A stretch of DNA of 64,000 nucleotides, taken from a candidate division KSB1 bacterium. Lineage in GTDB: Bacteria; Zhuqueibacterota; Zhuqueibacteria; Zhuqueibacterales; Zhuqueibacteraceae. The position numbers were made by a program, and so were the translations under genes. Of the stretch, positions 32,503-40,176 are shown in pieces. Under the pieces are notes generated by a model that did not search any database, was not told the DNA's origin, and saw only the letters and a list, made by a program, of their open reading frames with translations. Each line of letters starts with the position of its first letter. The stretch's first letter is position 1. The stretch is from assembly GCA_034506175.1 (NCBI GenBank), contig JAPDQB010000020.1, positions 1 through 64,000 of the forward strand, written 5' to 3'.

Positions 32503-33501
32503 ATGCGAAAGATTTTTCTACTTCTCATAACGGTGGTTTTTATCTTTTTTTGCCAGCGTGAAATTCCCAGCAGCGGCAATGAGAAAGAAATCATCGTGAT
32601 CGCCGACTCGCTGGATTACGCATTTTTACAGGAGGAATTAAGCCGAACGTTCGAGCGGGAAGTTGCCACGCCCTGGCCGGAAAAGATTTTCGAGTTGAAA
32701 CCTATTTCGGCCGATCAGATGGAGAATTATTTTAACCATCCGCAGCTTCTGCTCATCGGCATTCTCGACAGAGCAACGCCGGCGGCCAGCCGGGTCAAAT
32801 CCATGCTGGCGCCTGAGGTTGCCGAGCGCATCAGAAACGGGCAAAATTATGTTCTCCAAAAAGATGAGCCCTGGGCCGAAGATCAGCGCCTCGTGGTGCT
32901 TTGTGCTGCCCACCTCGACACCCTAAAGCAACGTATCAGTTCCCATCGCGACGAGCTTTTCTCGATGTTCGATCAGTTTGTGGCAGAGCGGATGCAAAGG
33001 GAGATGTACAGCCAATTCGAGCGAAAAGAACTGGCGGCAACCTTGCTTGAAAAATACGGCTGGACGCTGCGCATTCAACATGATTATCATCTGTACAAGG
33101 AATTTCCGCTGGAAAACTTCGTGATGTTACGGCGTTCGTGGCCCGAACGCTGGCTGTTTGTGAGCTGGGAAAAATTAAATGACTCCAAGCCAATAACCCC
33201 CGATGAAATCGTAGCGTGGCGCAATCGCATCGGAGAGCGATTTTACGAAGGCGACAAAATTGTTGACAATGAGCTTACATTTCACCAAGTTGATTTTGCC
33301 GGCTATCGCGCGCTGGAAGCACAAGGCCTCTGGGAAAACGAAAAGAAAGTCGCCGGCGGGCCGTTCAAAGCCTGGGCTTTTTATGATGACTCGACGCAGC
33401 AGGCGTTTCTCATCGATATTGCCGTGTTCGCCCCCGGCAAAGAAAAGGTGAAATTCCTGCGCCAGCTCGAAATCATGGCGCGGACGTTTGAAACACGTTG
33501 A
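32503..33501 (+). CDS. DUF4837 family protein, exported
   Basis: This 332-aa protein begins with a hydrophobic signal (MRKIFLLLITVVFIFFCQRE) whose Cys17 could be a lipoprotein site. The body matches DUF4837 proteins of Bacteroidota-like groups: KEIIVIADSLDYAFLQEELSRTFEREV, FELKPISADQM, LLLIGILD, and the late GPFKAWAFYDDSTQQAFLIDIAVFAPG. Function unknown. ATG 32503 is chosen over ATG 32479 because it starts at the signal peptide. Confidence 0.82.
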   Translation: MRKIFLLLITVVFIFFCQREIPSSGNEKEIIVIADSLDYAFLQEELSRTFEREVATPWPEKIFELKPISADQMENYFNHPQLLLIGILDRATPAASRVKSMLAPEVAERIRNGQNYVLQKDEPWAEDQRLVVLCAAHLDTLKQRISSHRDELFSMFDQFVAERMQREMYSQFERKELAATLLEKYGWTLRIQHDYHLYKEFPLENFVMLRRSWPERWLFVSWEKLNDSKPITPDEIVAWRNRIGERFYEGDKIVDNELTFHQVDFAGYRALEAQGLWENEKKVAGGPFKAWAFYDDSTQQAFLIDIAVFAPGKEKVKFLRQLEIMARTFETR

Positions 33502-33585
33502 AACAAGGAATGGGCGCGGAAGATTGCAAACATTGTGTTGTTGCACAGGCTGCCCGTCTGTTTCATCGGTTCATGATTAAAATGA

Positions 33586-33921
33586 TGCGACCTCTTTCGA
33601 CAAGTCGATAAGCGCCTAAAGAATGGAGAATGGGACAAATGCAGGGGATTGCCACGAGAGCAACAGCGAGAAATACTATCACAAATATACTGTGAAGAAC
33701 TCGTGGTCAGAATGCAGCAAGATGCTCTTAATAAAACGACGGCAATTTGGGAGGAACATCGCTTGCGGCGAATCGAGCTGATCAAATGGTCGAATTTGCC
33801 TGATTCTGACAAGGAAAAATGGCTTGAATTTTATAATGAGCCGAGTCCGAACATTAACCGTAAAGAGGCAGAAAACTATGCCAACAAAACGCAAGAGCAC
33901 CCGCAAGAAAACCAACAGTAG
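33586..33921 (+). pseudogene. 5'-truncated copy of the gene at 36084
   Basis: From about 33598 the translation (RQVDKRLKNGEWDKCRGLPR and onward to EFYNEPSPNINRKEAENYANKTQEH) is about 80 percent identical by eye to residues 27-130 of the intact copy at 36084-36548. The first 28 residues are missing: an in-frame TGA stands at 33583-33585 and no ATG or GTG follows; only a TTG at 33649 could start a 90-aa remnant. It still overlaps the next gene by 44 nt, as the intact copy overlaps its partner. Likely a decayed duplicate. Confidence 0.65.
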
Positions 33922-34732
33922 ACGCCGGACAAATTCAAGCCTTGATCTCGTGCTGAGCCGACTGGACAAAATTGACCAACGTCTGGAAACGCTCGAGCAA
34001 AACACCGCTGCGGAGTTCAAAGCCGTGCGCGGCGAAATGGCACAAGGTTTTGCCAATAGCGAAAAACGAACAGCCGCCGAGTTCAAAGCCATGCGCGGCG
34101 AAATGGCGCAAGGCTTTGCCGATAGCGAAAAACGAACTGCCGCGGAGTTCAAAGCCGTGCGCGGCGAAATGTCGCAAGGCTTTGCCAATAGCGAAGAACG
34201 AACTGCCGCGGAGTTCAAAGCCGTGCGCGATGAAATGTCGCAAGGCTTTGCCAATAGCGAAGAACGAACTGCCGCGGAGTTCAAAGCCGTGCGCGATGAA
34301 ATGTCGCAAGGCTTTGCCAATAGCGAAGAACGAACTGCCGCGGAGTTCAAAGCCGTGCGCGATGAAATGGCGCAAGGCCTTGACGCTGTTCGCGGCGAAA
34401 TGGTGCGAGGTTTTGATTCGCTTCGTCAGGATTTTAAAACTGAGCTGCAAAAGGAATTTGAAAATTATGGCGCCAAGACATTTCCAATCTTTACACGATT
34501 GGACAGTAAAACCAATTCGCTGGAGGAAAGATTCAGCCTGTTTAATCAACAGTTCACCGGCATGGAAGTTATGGGAAAAAATTATGAACAATTCACGCGA
34601 GATCGTGACATTATCGACGCCGGGTATCGCGATTTGAAGAAAGACGTTGAAAATTTGAAGAAACGCGACATGGAAAAAGCCGCTGCCATCGACAAAATCG
34701 AAAAAGAAATCGAAAAGCTGAAAGCCGCTTGA
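33878..34732 (+). CDS. Coiled-coil protein with 22-residue repeats (copy 1)
   Basis: I do not recognise this 284-aa protein. It has a basic start (MPTKRKSTRKKTNSRRR), a coiled-coil helix (LDLVLSRLDKIDQRLETLEQ), then five perfect-phase 22-residue repeats of the type TAAEFKAVRGEMSQGFANSEER plus a partial sixth, and a C-terminal part ending NYEQFTRDRDIIDAGYRDLKKDVENLKKRDMEKAAAIDKIEKEIEKLKAA. Ends and start are closely similar to the copy at 36451. Start ATG 33878 is chosen by alignment to that copy; it lies inside the upstream remnant gene. The repeats differ mostly by single bases, suggesting recent expansion or gene conversion. Confidence 0.75.
   Translation: MPTKRKSTRKKTNSRRRTNSSLDLVLSRLDKIDQRLETLEQNTAAEFKAVRGEMAQGFANSEKRTAAEFKAMRGEMAQGFADSEKRTAAEFKAVRGEMSQGFANSEERTAAEFKAVRDEMSQGFANSEERTAAEFKAVRDEMSQGFANSEERTAAEFKAVRDEMAQGLDAVRGEMVRGFDSLRQDFKTELQKEFENYGAKTFPIFTRLDSKTNSLEERFSLFNQQFTGMEVMGKNYEQFTRDRDIIDAGYRDLKKDVENLKKRDMEKAAAIDKIEKEIEKLKAA
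34004..34333. repeat. Five tandem 66-nt coding repeats
   Basis: Units start at 34004, 34070, 34136, 34202 and 34268, with a partial sixth from 34334. Units 4 and 5 look identical. Each 66-nt unit equals two 33-nt units of the kind seen at 36598-37125 (shared core gtgcgcggcgaaatggcgca). Confidence 0.92.
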
Positions 34733-34738
34733 AATACA

Positions 34739-36073
34739 ATGACCTCAGCCCTCGCCAAGTTTTTTGACTTTGCCGGAACCGGCACGAATTTCCGCCGCGA
34801 GGTCATCGCCGGTTTGACCACCTTTGCGACGATGTCGTACATTATCTTCGTTAATCCGGCTATTCTCTCCGCTGCCGGAATGGACTTTGGCGCGGTGATG
34901 GTTGCGACCTGCGTCTCCTCGGCTATCGGCACGCTGCTGATGGCGCTGCTGGCAAATTATCCGATTGCGTTGGCGCCCGGCATGGGCATCAACGCCTATT
35001 TTGCTTTTTCCGTTTGCCAGGGACTCGGCATTCCCTGGCAAACCGCGCTGGCCGGCGTGTTTTTCTCCGGCGTGCTTTTTATCGTGTTGTCGCTTTTCCG
35101 CTTTCGCGAAAAAATCATTGCCGCGATACCGGAGGCTTTGAAGCACGCCATCGCCATCGGCATCGGTTTGTTGATCGCCTTTGTCGGATTGAAGGAGGGC
35201 GGCATCATCGCCAGCCATCCGGCAACGTTCGTGCGGCTGGCGTCGTTGCGCGAGCCGATTGCTTTGCTCACGCTCTTCGGACTTTTTTTGACCGCGATTT
35301 TATTGGCCCGGCGCGTGGTCGGCGCGCTTTTGCTCGGCATCGTCGCAACCACTTTACTCGCGCTTTTGCTGGGGTTGGTGAAATTTCAAGGTTTCTTGAG
35401 CTTGCCGCCTTCGATGGCGCCGACTTTTCTCAAGATGGATTTGATGAGCGCGCTCAATTTGGGATTTGTCACGATCATTTTGGTTTTCTTTTTCGTTGAT
35501 TTGTTCGACACCGTCGGCACGTTGGTCGGTGTCGGCGAGCAGGCGGGATTTTTGAAAAACGGACAACTGCCGCGCGGCGGACGCGCGCTGATGGCCGATG
35601 CGCTGGCAACGGCCACCGGCGCCGCTTGTGGAACTTCCACCGTCGTGAGCTACATTGAAAGCGCTTCGGGCGTGGCAGAAGGCGGCCGCACTGGCTTCGC
35701 GAATTTCGTGACCGCGGCGCTGTTCATTATCGCCCTGTTTCTTTTCCCGCTGGTGCAAATGATCGGCGGTGGCATCAAGGTCGGCAGCGAGGTTTATCAT
35801 CCGATCACCGCGCCGGCTCTGATCATCGTCGGCAGCATGATGGCGCAAAATGTTTTGCGCATCGAGTGGAAAGATTTTACCGAAGCCATGCCGGCGTTTT
35901 TGACGCTCATCGGCATGCCGCTCACCTTTAGCATTGCCGACGGCATGGCCCTCGGCTTCATCTCTTATCCGATTTTCAAGCTGGCTACCGGACGCGGTCG
36001 AGAAGTTAGCTTGGCGGTTTATATTCTAATGGCGGTGTTTCTGTTGCGCTATCTTTTTCTAATCGAAACATAA
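34739..36073 (+). CDS. NCS2-family purine permease (AzgA-like)
   Basis: This 444-aa protein with about 12-14 membrane helices belongs to the NCS2/AzgA group that imports adenine, guanine or hypoxanthine with protons. Family marks: NFRREVIAGLTTFATMSYIIFVNPAILSAAGMD, ANYPIALAPGMGINAYFAFSVC, FVDLFDTVGTLVGVGEQAG and the substrate-site region TATGAACGTSTVVSYIESASGVAEGGRTG. It begins 7 nt after the first coiled-coil gene and ends 10 nt before the second gene pair, so it sits neatly between duplicated pairs. Confidence 0.93.
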   Translation: MTSALAKFFDFAGTGTNFRREVIAGLTTFATMSYIIFVNPAILSAAGMDFGAVMVATCVSSAIGTLLMALLANYPIALAPGMGINAYFAFSVCQGLGIPWQTALAGVFFSGVLFIVLSLFRFREKIIAAIPEALKHAIAIGIGLLIAFVGLKEGGIIASHPATFVRLASLREPIALLTLFGLFLTAILLARRVVGALLLGIVATTLLALLLGLVKFQGFLSLPPSMAPTFLKMDLMSALNLGFVTIILVFFFVDLFDTVGTLVGVGEQAGFLKNGQLPRGGRALMADALATATGAACGTSTVVSYIESASGVAEGGRTGFANFVTAALFIIALFLFPLVQMIGGGIKVGSEVYHPITAPALIIVGSMMAQNVLRIEWKDFTEAMPAFLTLIGMPLTFSIADGMALGFISYPIFKLATGRGREVSLAVYILMAVFLLRYLFLIET

Positions 36074-36083
36074 GGAGCTGCCC

Positions 36084-36548
36084 ATGTCAAAAAACGAAGA
36101 GACAAAAGTAATAACACGGCAAATCTTGGCAAAAATGCAAGCCATGGCGGAGATGGGAGAGATATATCGACAAGAAGTCAATAAACGCCTAAAGGATGGA
36201 GAATGGGACAAGTGCAGGGGATTGCCACGAGAGCAACAGAGAGAGATCCTGTCACAAATCTACGGCGAAGAACTCGTGCTGAGGATGCAGCAAGATCTCT
36301 TTAATAAACCTCCAGCAGATTGGGAAGAGCATCGCTTGCGGCGAATCGAGCTGATCCAATGGTCGAACCTGCCTGATTCTGATAAGGAAAAATGGCTGGA
36401 ATTTTATAATCAACCGAGCCCGAATATTAACCTGAGCAAGGAAGAAAACCATGCCCGCCAAACGCAAGAGTACCCGCAAACCAATGAGCAACGAGAAAAA
36501 AGTGAACGCCAGCCTGAATCTCATCCTGAAACGACTGGACAAAATTGA
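36084..36548 (+). CDS. Unknown helical protein, first member of duplicated gene pair (copy 2)
   Basis: I do not recognise this 154-aa protein. It is highly charged and helical: KVITRQILAKMQAMAEMGEI, DGEWDKCRGLPREQQREILS, QIYGEELVLRMQQDLFNK, EHRLRRIELIQWSNLPDSDK and EKWLEFYNQPSPNINLSKEE, with a polar, glutamine-rich tail. No cysteine pair or nucleotide site is seen. An aaggagctgc ribosome site precedes ATG 36084. It overlaps the next gene by 98 nt in another frame; that overlap, conserved in kind in copy 1, implies coupled expression and perhaps a complex. Confidence 0.72.
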   Translation: MSKNEETKVITRQILAKMQAMAEMGEIYRQEVNKRLKDGEWDKCRGLPREQQREILSQIYGEELVLRMQQDLFNKPPADWEEHRLRRIELIQWSNLPDSDKEKWLEFYNQPSPNINLSKEENHARQTQEYPQTNEQREKSERQPESHPETTGQN

Positions 36549-37485
36549 CCAGCGCCTCGACTCGTTTGAGCAAAATACCGCCGCTGAGTTCAAAGTGGTT
36601 CGCGGCGAAATGGCGCAAGGCCTTGATGCCGTTCGCGGTGAAATGGCGCAAGGCCTTGATGCCGTTCGCGGTGAAATGGCGCAAGGCCTTGATGCCGTTC
36701 GCGGCGAAATGGCGCAAGGCCTTGATGCTGTTCGCGGCGAAATGGCACAAGGCCTTAATGCCGTTCGCGGCGAAATGTCGCAAGGCCTTGATGCCATTCG
36801 CGACGAAATGGCGCAAGGCCTTAATGCCGTTCGCGGTGAAATGGCGCAAGGCCTTGATGCCGTTCGTGGCGAAATGGCGCAAGGCCTTGATGCCGTTCGC
36901 GGCGAAATGGCGCAAGGCCTTAATGCCGTTCGCGGTGAAATGGCGCAAGGCCTTAATGCCGTTCGCGACGAAATGGCGCAAGGCCTTGATGCTGTTCGCG
37001 GCGAAATGGCGCAAGGCCTTAATGCCGTTCGCGGTGAAATGGCGCAAGGCCTTGATGCCGTTCGCGGCGAAATGGCGCAAGGCCTTAATGCCGTTCGCGG
37101 CGAAATGGCGCAAGGCCTTGATTCGCTTCGTCAAGAATTAACAATTGATATGACCAAAGCCTTTGAATCATTTCACCAAAAATTCAAAGCCGAAATGCAC
37201 GAGGAATTTGAAAAACACGCTGAAGGCATAAAGCAATATTTCTTAAAGTCTGTAAGTGAATACAAAGCCGACAGTGATGAACTACGCCGCCAGCACAGGC
37301 AATTACTTACCGGCATGGACCCCATGGCGAGAAATTATCAACAATTCGTGCATGATCGCGATATTATCGACGCCGAGCACCAAGATTTGAAAAGAGATGT
37401 TGAAAACCTGAAGAAACGCGACATGGAAAAAGCCGCCGCCATCGAGAAAATCGAAAAGGAAATCGACAAATTAAAAGCCGCATAA
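36451..37485 (+). CDS. Coiled-coil protein with sixteen 11-residue repeats (copy 2)
   Basis: This 344-aa protein shares its start (MPAKRKSTRKPMSNEKK), first coil (LNLILKRLDKIDQRLDSFEQ) and last 60 residues (RDIIDAEHQDLKRDVENLKK onward to EKEIDKLKAA) with copy 1. The middle is sixteen uninterrupted repeats of VRGEMAQGLDA or a one-residue variant, an 11-residue (hendecad) period expected to form a long straight helix or coiled coil of about 260 angstrom. No membrane segment, enzyme motif or signal is seen. Start ATG 36451 lies inside the partner gene. Function is unknown; a filament, scaffold or spacer is plausible. Confidence 0.78.
   Translation: MPAKRKSTRKPMSNEKKVNASLNLILKRLDKIDQRLDSFEQNTAAEFKVVRGEMAQGLDAVRGEMAQGLDAVRGEMAQGLDAVRGEMAQGLDAVRGEMAQGLNAVRGEMSQGLDAIRDEMAQGLNAVRGEMAQGLDAVRGEMAQGLDAVRGEMAQGLNAVRGEMAQGLNAVRDEMAQGLDAVRGEMAQGLNAVRGEMAQGLDAVRGEMAQGLNAVRGEMAQGLDSLRQELTIDMTKAFESFHQKFKAEMHEEFEKHAEGIKQYFLKSVSEYKADSDELRRQHRQLLTGMDPMARNYQQFVHDRDIIDAEHQDLKRDVENLKKRDMEKAAAIEKIEKEIDKLKAA
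36598..37125. repeat. Sixteen tandem 33-nt coding repeats
   Basis: Consensus unit begins gttcgcggcgaaatggcgca and ends aggccttgatgcc. Units differ at a few sites (cac/cgc, gat/aat, ggt/ggc). No spacers exist between units, so it is not CRISPR. All three forward frames and one reverse frame are open through the array because 33 is a multiple of three. Confidence 0.96.
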
Positions 37486-37491
37486 GAGAAA

Positions 37492-38460
37492 ATGTCTCAA
37501 CGCCTCGGCGTCATCGGTACGTTTATCCGTGACACCATCATCACTCTCGACGGCAAAATCGTGGAGAGCATTGGCGGTTTGTATCACACGATGGCCTATC
37601 TTGCGCATTTGGTTGAGGCCGGCACCGAGATTCAGCCGCTCTGTCATGTCGGCGATGATTTTTATGACGAACTTCGAGAAACGCTGGCGCGTTTCAATAA
37701 AAACATTCTTTTTGATACTTTGCTGCGCGTGCAACAAACAAATACCCAGGTCAAATTGATTTACCGCAGACCGGAAACACGCGACGAAGTGACCAGCCCG
37801 ACCATGCCGCCGATCAGGGTGAATGAGATCACGGGGTTGGCGGGATGTGAAATGGTTTTGGTGAATTTGATCAGCGGCGACGATATAACTTTAGAGGCGT
37901 TAAAAAATTTACATCAATTAAATCCTTCGCCGCTCATTTATCTTGATTTGCATTCGCTCGCACTCGGCATTGACGAAGCCGGCAGGCGATATTATCGCGG
38001 CATTCCCGACTGGCCCGAGTGGGTGGCCGCCTGCGATATTCTGCAAATGAACGAACGCGAAGCGGCAACATTGGCCGGCGTCGTGGACAAGCAGGTGACT
38101 CATGACGATCTGATCAAATTAGGCCGGCGTGTGGTTGCGGAAAAAATTATAGCCTGCCATCTCACGCTCGGCAGCGCCGGTTCCTTGCTTTTTTATCGAA
38201 ATAAAGAAAACGACGTTTGTCACGAGCATTGCCAACCGCTCAACGTTTCTCAGGTTATCGATGTCATCGGCTGCGGCGACGCTTTTGGTGCAGCGTTTGT
38301 CGCGCATTTTATGCGATCCAAAAATTTCTCTGCGGCGACGCATTTTGCCAACAAAGTCGCCGGTTTGAATTGCACGTTTATGGGATCATTAACTTCGGAA
38401 ATTTTTCAGCAGGTGGTAAAACCGCAGCTTGAGGCATTGCCTCAGGAAGAGCCTCGTTAA
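37492..38460 (+). CDS. PfkB-family carbohydrate kinase
   Basis: This 322-aa protein fits the PfkB/ribokinase family, which phosphorylates sugars or nucleosides. The start RLGVIGTFIRDTIITLDGK and GGLYHTMAYLAHLVEAGTEIQPLCHVGDDF match the substrate-binding region, CDILQMNEREAATLAG the mid-region, and VIDVIGCGDAFGAAFVAHF holds the anion hole and catalytic Asp (usual GAGD is GCGD). Substrate unknown; next to a dTDP-sugar reductase-like gene, a role in activated-sugar supply is possible. Confidence 0.88.
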   Translation: MSQRLGVIGTFIRDTIITLDGKIVESIGGLYHTMAYLAHLVEAGTEIQPLCHVGDDFYDELRETLARFNKNILFDTLLRVQQTNTQVKLIYRRPETRDEVTSPTMPPIRVNEITGLAGCEMVLVNLISGDDITLEALKNLHQLNPSPLIYLDLHSLALGIDEAGRRYYRGIPDWPEWVAACDILQMNEREAATLAGVVDKQVTHDDLIKLGRRVVAEKIIACHLTLGSAGSLLFYRNKENDVCHEHCQPLNVSQVIDVIGCGDAFGAAFVAHFMRSKNFSAATHFANKVAGLNCTFMGSLTSEIFQQVVKPQLEALPQEEPR

Positions 38461-38478
38461 GGAAAGTCTTGGTATCGG

Positions 38479-39387
38479 ATGCAATTGTTGCGTAAAAGAG
38501 TTCTGATTACCGGCGCGAACGGCCTGCTGGGGCAGCAGCTCATTAAAGCCTTTCGCGATCAGTATGATGTTCACGCCCTCGGTCTGCAAGCCGAACCGCG
38601 TTTGCGCGATGCAAACTTTCATTATCACCAGGGTGACATTACCGAGCGCCAAAAACTCCGCGCGCTCGTGCAAGAGCTGGTGCCCAAATTTATCGTCAAC
38701 GCCGCCGCCTTCACCGACGTTGACGGCAGCGAAACCCAGCGTGAAGCCTGTTGGCGTGTCAACGTCACCGGTGTGGAAAATTTGGTGTATGCCGCGCAAA
38801 AAGTCGGCAGCCGACTCCTTCATGTCAGCACCGATTACGTTTTTGACGGCAAGAACGGCCCGTATCGTGAAGACGATCGGCCTAATCCGCTGGGATTTTA
38901 CGCGCGCTCAAAACTCGCCGGTGAAAATGCCTTGATCAACAGCAAAGCCGATTACGCGATTGCGCGCACGATGGTGTTGTATGGCGCCGGACATGCAATT
39001 CGCCCGAATTTTGCCACATGGCTGATTCAACAGTTGCGCGATGGCAAACCCGTACATGTTGTCGACGATCAATTCGGCAACCCGACTTTGGCGAGCGAGT
39101 TGGCGCAGGCGTTGTATGTTCTCGCCGAGTCCGGACACAATGGTATCTATCATATCAGTGGCAGCGAAATCATTGATCGCTATCATTTCGCCGTCAAAAT
39201 CGCCGAAGTTTTCGATCTCGATGCCGGTCTCATTCAGCCGATCAAAACCAGAGACTTCAAACAAGCTTCGCCACGGCCGTTGCGCTCGGGTTTCGATATT
39301 TCCAAAGCCGTTCGCGAGCTCGGCATAACCATGTCCGATGTTGTTGGCGGCTTGCAGAAATTCAAAGCCGAGCTGGCGGCCAAATGA
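38479..39387 (+). CDS. RmlD-like sugar-nucleotide reductase
   Basis: This 302-aa short-chain dehydrogenase resembles dTDP-4-dehydrorhamnose reductase RmlD. Marks: NAD(P)-binding VLITGANGLLGQQLI, FIVNAAAFTDVDGSE, LHVSTDYVFDGKNGPYREDD and the catalytic YARSKLAGE. The C-terminus is also RmlD-like (FGNPTLASELAQAL, GIYHISGSEIIDRYHF). The rest of the rhamnose pathway (rmlABC) is not in the window, so the exact substrate is open. It overlaps the next gene by four bases if that gene starts at ATG 39384. Confidence 0.88.
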   Translation: MQLLRKRVLITGANGLLGQQLIKAFRDQYDVHALGLQAEPRLRDANFHYHQGDITERQKLRALVQELVPKFIVNAAAFTDVDGSETQREACWRVNVTGVENLVYAAQKVGSRLLHVSTDYVFDGKNGPYREDDRPNPLGFYARSKLAGENALINSKADYAIARTMVLYGAGHAIRPNFATWLIQQLRDGKPVHVVDDQFGNPTLASELAQALYVLAESGHNGIYHISGSEIIDRYHFAVKIAEVFDLDAGLIQPIKTRDFKQASPRPLRSGFDISKAVRELGITMSDVVGGLQKFKAELAAK

Positions 39388-40169
39388 TCTCGAAAATATT
39401 TTTAGAAAGGAGTGCTGTATTGTCTGGAGTCAATTCATCACGGGCGTTGGTCGTTATTCCGACTTACAATGAAGCTGGCAATATTGAGAACCTTATCAAC
39501 CGTATTTTCTCATTAAATGACTCGAAGATAGAAATTCTTGTCGTTGACGACAACTCGCCTGACGGCACGGGCGAGTTGGTGTCGCGTCGGCGCAAAACAG
39601 AGCCGCGCTTGCATTTGCTGCAGCGTCCGGCAAAAATGGGCTTGGGCACGGCCTACGTCGCCGGTTTTCGTTATGCCCTCCAAAACGGTTTCCAGTATAT
39701 TTTCGAGATGGACGCCGATCTCTCGCACAATCCCGATGATCTGCCGCGGCTGTTGGAAAAAATGAACGGTTACGACCTGGTGATCGGCTCGCGTTATCTC
39801 ACTGGCGTCAACGTCATCAACTGGCCGTTATCGCGGCTTTTGCTCAGTCTTTTTGCCAATTGGTACACGCGGACGATTACGGGCATGCCGATCAACGACT
39901 GCACCAGCGGCTTCAAGTGCATTCACCGTCGCGTGCTCGAAGCGGTGGCTCTCGACGGCATCGTCTCAAACGGCTACGCCTTTCAAATCGAGCTGCATTA
40001 CAAAATCTGGCGTCAGGGTTTTCGAATTTGCGAAGTGCCGATTGTTTTCACCGAGCGCCGCGAAGGCAAATCCAAAATGTCGCGCAAAGTTCAATTCGAA
40101 GCCGCGACGATGGTCTGGCGCCTTAAGCTGGGGGATTGGCTGCGTTCGTCGCGGGGTTTGGCGGAATGA
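39384..40169 (+). CDS. Polyprenol-phosphate mannosyltransferase-like GT2 (Dpm1-like)
   Basis: This GT2 enzyme resembles dolichol/polyprenol-phosphate mannose synthases: ALVVIPTYNEAGNIENLINRI, ILVVDDNSPDGTGELV, FEMDADLSHNPDDLPRLL (DxD metal site), SRYLTGVNVINWPLSR, DCTSGFKCIHRRVLE and VPIVFTERREGKSKMS. Two starts are possible: ATG 39384 (overlaps the previous stop, 261 aa) or TTG 39420, which has a strong aaggag 8 nt upstream and gives the usual short N-terminus (249 aa). A lipid-linked sugar made by this enzyme could feed the DUF2723 PMT-like protein upstream. Confidence 0.9.
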   Translation: MISKIFLERSAVLSGVNSSRALVVIPTYNEAGNIENLINRIFSLNDSKIEILVVDDNSPDGTGELVSRRRKTEPRLHLLQRPAKMGLGTAYVAGFRYALQNGFQYIFEMDADLSHNPDDLPRLLEKMNGYDLVIGSRYLTGVNVINWPLSRLLLSLFANWYTRTITGMPINDCTSGFKCIHRRVLEAVALDGIVSNGYAFQIELHYKIWRQGFRICEVPIVFTERREGKSKMSRKVQFEAATMVWRLKLGDWLRSSRGLAE

Positions 40170-40176
40170 AATCAGT

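Noticed and set aside
36598..37125. CRISPR array
   Set aside because: Units are contiguous with no spacers, and the array is translated in frame; no cas genes are near.
36427..37134. 235-aa minus-strand frame across the 33-nt repeats
   Set aside because: It is open only because the repeat unit lacks stops in that frame; no start signal and no conserved flanks.
33583..37485. Transposon-carried duplication
   Set aside because: No transposase, terminal inverted repeats or target duplications were seen around the duplicated pairs.
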